From: Nocardioides alkalitolerans | GTDB lineage: Bacteria > Actinomycetota > Actinomycetes > Propionibacteriales > Nocardioidaceae | Assembly: GCA_038184435.1 (NCBI GenBank) | Contig: CP116227.1 | Span: forward strand, 1,116,001 to 1,180,000 | Reading direction: 5' to 3' | Length of the DNA stretch: 64,000 bases | In this document: positions 63,490 through 64,000 of the stretch, piece after piece | Position numbering within the stretch: position 1 is the stretch's first letter | How the letters are laid out: every line of letters begins with the position of its first letter | The notes under the pieces: model-generated | Told to the model about the DNA's origin: nothing | Seen by the model: only the letters and a program-made list of their open reading frames with translations | Database searches by the model: none | Made by a program: the position numbers and the translations under genes

Positions 63490-64000
63490 CTAGAGCCCGT
63501 CTCTCGACCGTAACGTAGGACCAGTTGCGACACGCCGCAGCAGGTGGACGATCTGCCGCCGCGTCCGTCGCGCCTCCGGCAACGGCCTCGTCATCCACAC
63601 GTGGAACATGGCCGTCACCTCGTGCAGGTGCACGATCGCGTGCGCGACCCGCGCACGGTCGAGGAGACGGTCGACGGCCGGCCGGAGGATGTCGCGGTCG
63701 CCCACGTGCACGGTGATCGGCGGAAGGCCGGCCAGGTCGAGCCCGACCGGGCTGACGCGGGGGTGTCCCGGCGCGTACGGCGCGGCCCACCACCGGCCCG
63801 CCGCCCGCAGTCCGCTCTCGGCGAGCATCGGGTCGGTGGCCTCGAGGTCGGCGACCTCGCGTTCGTCGAGGGTCGCGTCGAGCCACGGCGACAGGCCCAC
63901 GACGTGAGCGGGCGGGGTGCCGCGGTCCGCGAGCGCGCGGGCGACTTCCAGCACGAGGGCGCCGCCGGCCGAGTCGCCCATGAGGACCACGGGCAGCTCG
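63490..64000 (-). CDS. Alpha/beta hydrolase-3 fold esterase, partial
   Basis: The 5' end lies outside the window; about 170 C-terminal residues are visible. The nucleophile elbow GDSAGG is near the edge and LPPITVHVGDRDILRP carries the catalytic Asp; the His is in AMFHVW near the C-terminus. This is the hormone-sensitive lipase-like (acetyl esterase/LipR) group. Substrate unknown. It is on the same strand as, and upstream of, the GAF-ANTAR gene. Confidence 0.85.
   Translation of the reverse strand, partial: ELPVVLMGDSAGGALVLEVARALADRGTPPAHVVGLSPWLDATLDEREVADLEATDPMLAESGLRAAGRWWAAPYAPGHPRVSPVGLDLAGLPPITVHVGDRDILRPAVDRLLDRARVAHAIVHLHEVTAMFHVWMTRPLPEARRTRRQIVHLLRRVATGPTLRSRDGL

Overview
This 64 kb window is chromosomal DNA of a high-GC Gram-positive bacterium. 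Codon third positions are almost all G or C, GTG starts are frequent, and several lineage markers are present: a ClgR-type regulator, the DUF3046-recA-recX order, the Lhr-Nei2 repair pair, an AccD3-like carboxyltransferase, a DUF222/HNH protein of the 13E12 type, and cysteine-containing leader peptides of the RRHVDL type. The gene mix fits the order Propionibacteriales, most likely a Nocardioides-like organism, but the genus is inferred rather than proven. I see no insertion sequence, prophage, CRISPR array or plasmid function.

Layout. 0-14.5 kb: end of a secreted nuclease, cinA, clgR, the lhr-nei2 helicase/glycosylase pair, then DUF3046, an MFS gene, recA and recX, followed by a tightly overlapping PPK2 / HipA-like kinase / DUF3037 trio that ends at a dense cluster of palindromes. 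14.6-18.6 kb: an assimilatory sulfur operon (sulfite reductase, small Cys4 protein, APS/PAPS reductase, sirohydrochlorin chelatase) preceded by a cysteine leader peptide. 18.6-29 kb: glyA, a C4-dicarboxylate two-component system with divergent dctA, a BrkB-type membrane protein, a K+ channel and an orphan histidine kinase. 29-38.5 kb: a metal or cofactor uptake region with a Zur-like divergent aztA / aztB-aztC-aztD locus carrying an extra AztD-like paralog, and a second FecBCD-type importer with a methyltransferase. 38.5-42.5 kb: one 1310-codon gene that fuses a DabB-like proton-channel domain to a DabA-like zinc domain. 42.6-44.2 kb: four tRNA genes around a class IV aminotransferase. 44.3-48.3 kb: a valine-type branched-acyl degradation operon behind a strong operator. 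48.3-51.9 kb: a cobalamin riboswitch and a btuCDF-ferredoxin operon. 52-64 kb: an MFS gene and a DUF4185 membrane protein whose coding ends overlap in a shared tandem repeat, accD3 with a divergent GntR regulator, an adenosine deaminase-like gene, a flavodoxin-fold reductase, a spore-photoproduct-lyase relative, a STAS protein, a DUF222/HNH gene, a GAF-ANTAR regulator and a truncated esterase.

How the genes work together. DNA-damage control recurs: recA has both a LexA box and a textbook RecA-independent (PafBC-type) promoter, lhr-nei2 has a near match to the PafBC motif, and the DUF222/HNH gene has a near-perfect LexA box over a leaderless promoter. Sulfur, zinc and cobalamin uptake or assimilation are each under a recognisable cis element (leader peptide, Zur-like box, riboswitch). 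Across the window many start codons lie 5-8 bases after a TANNNT hexamer, so leaderless transcripts appear common. The most unusual item is the DabB-DabA fusion; next are the recA promoter architecture, the AztD paralog that seems to have lost metal ligands, the methyltransferase-linked importer and the palindrome cluster at 14.5 kb.
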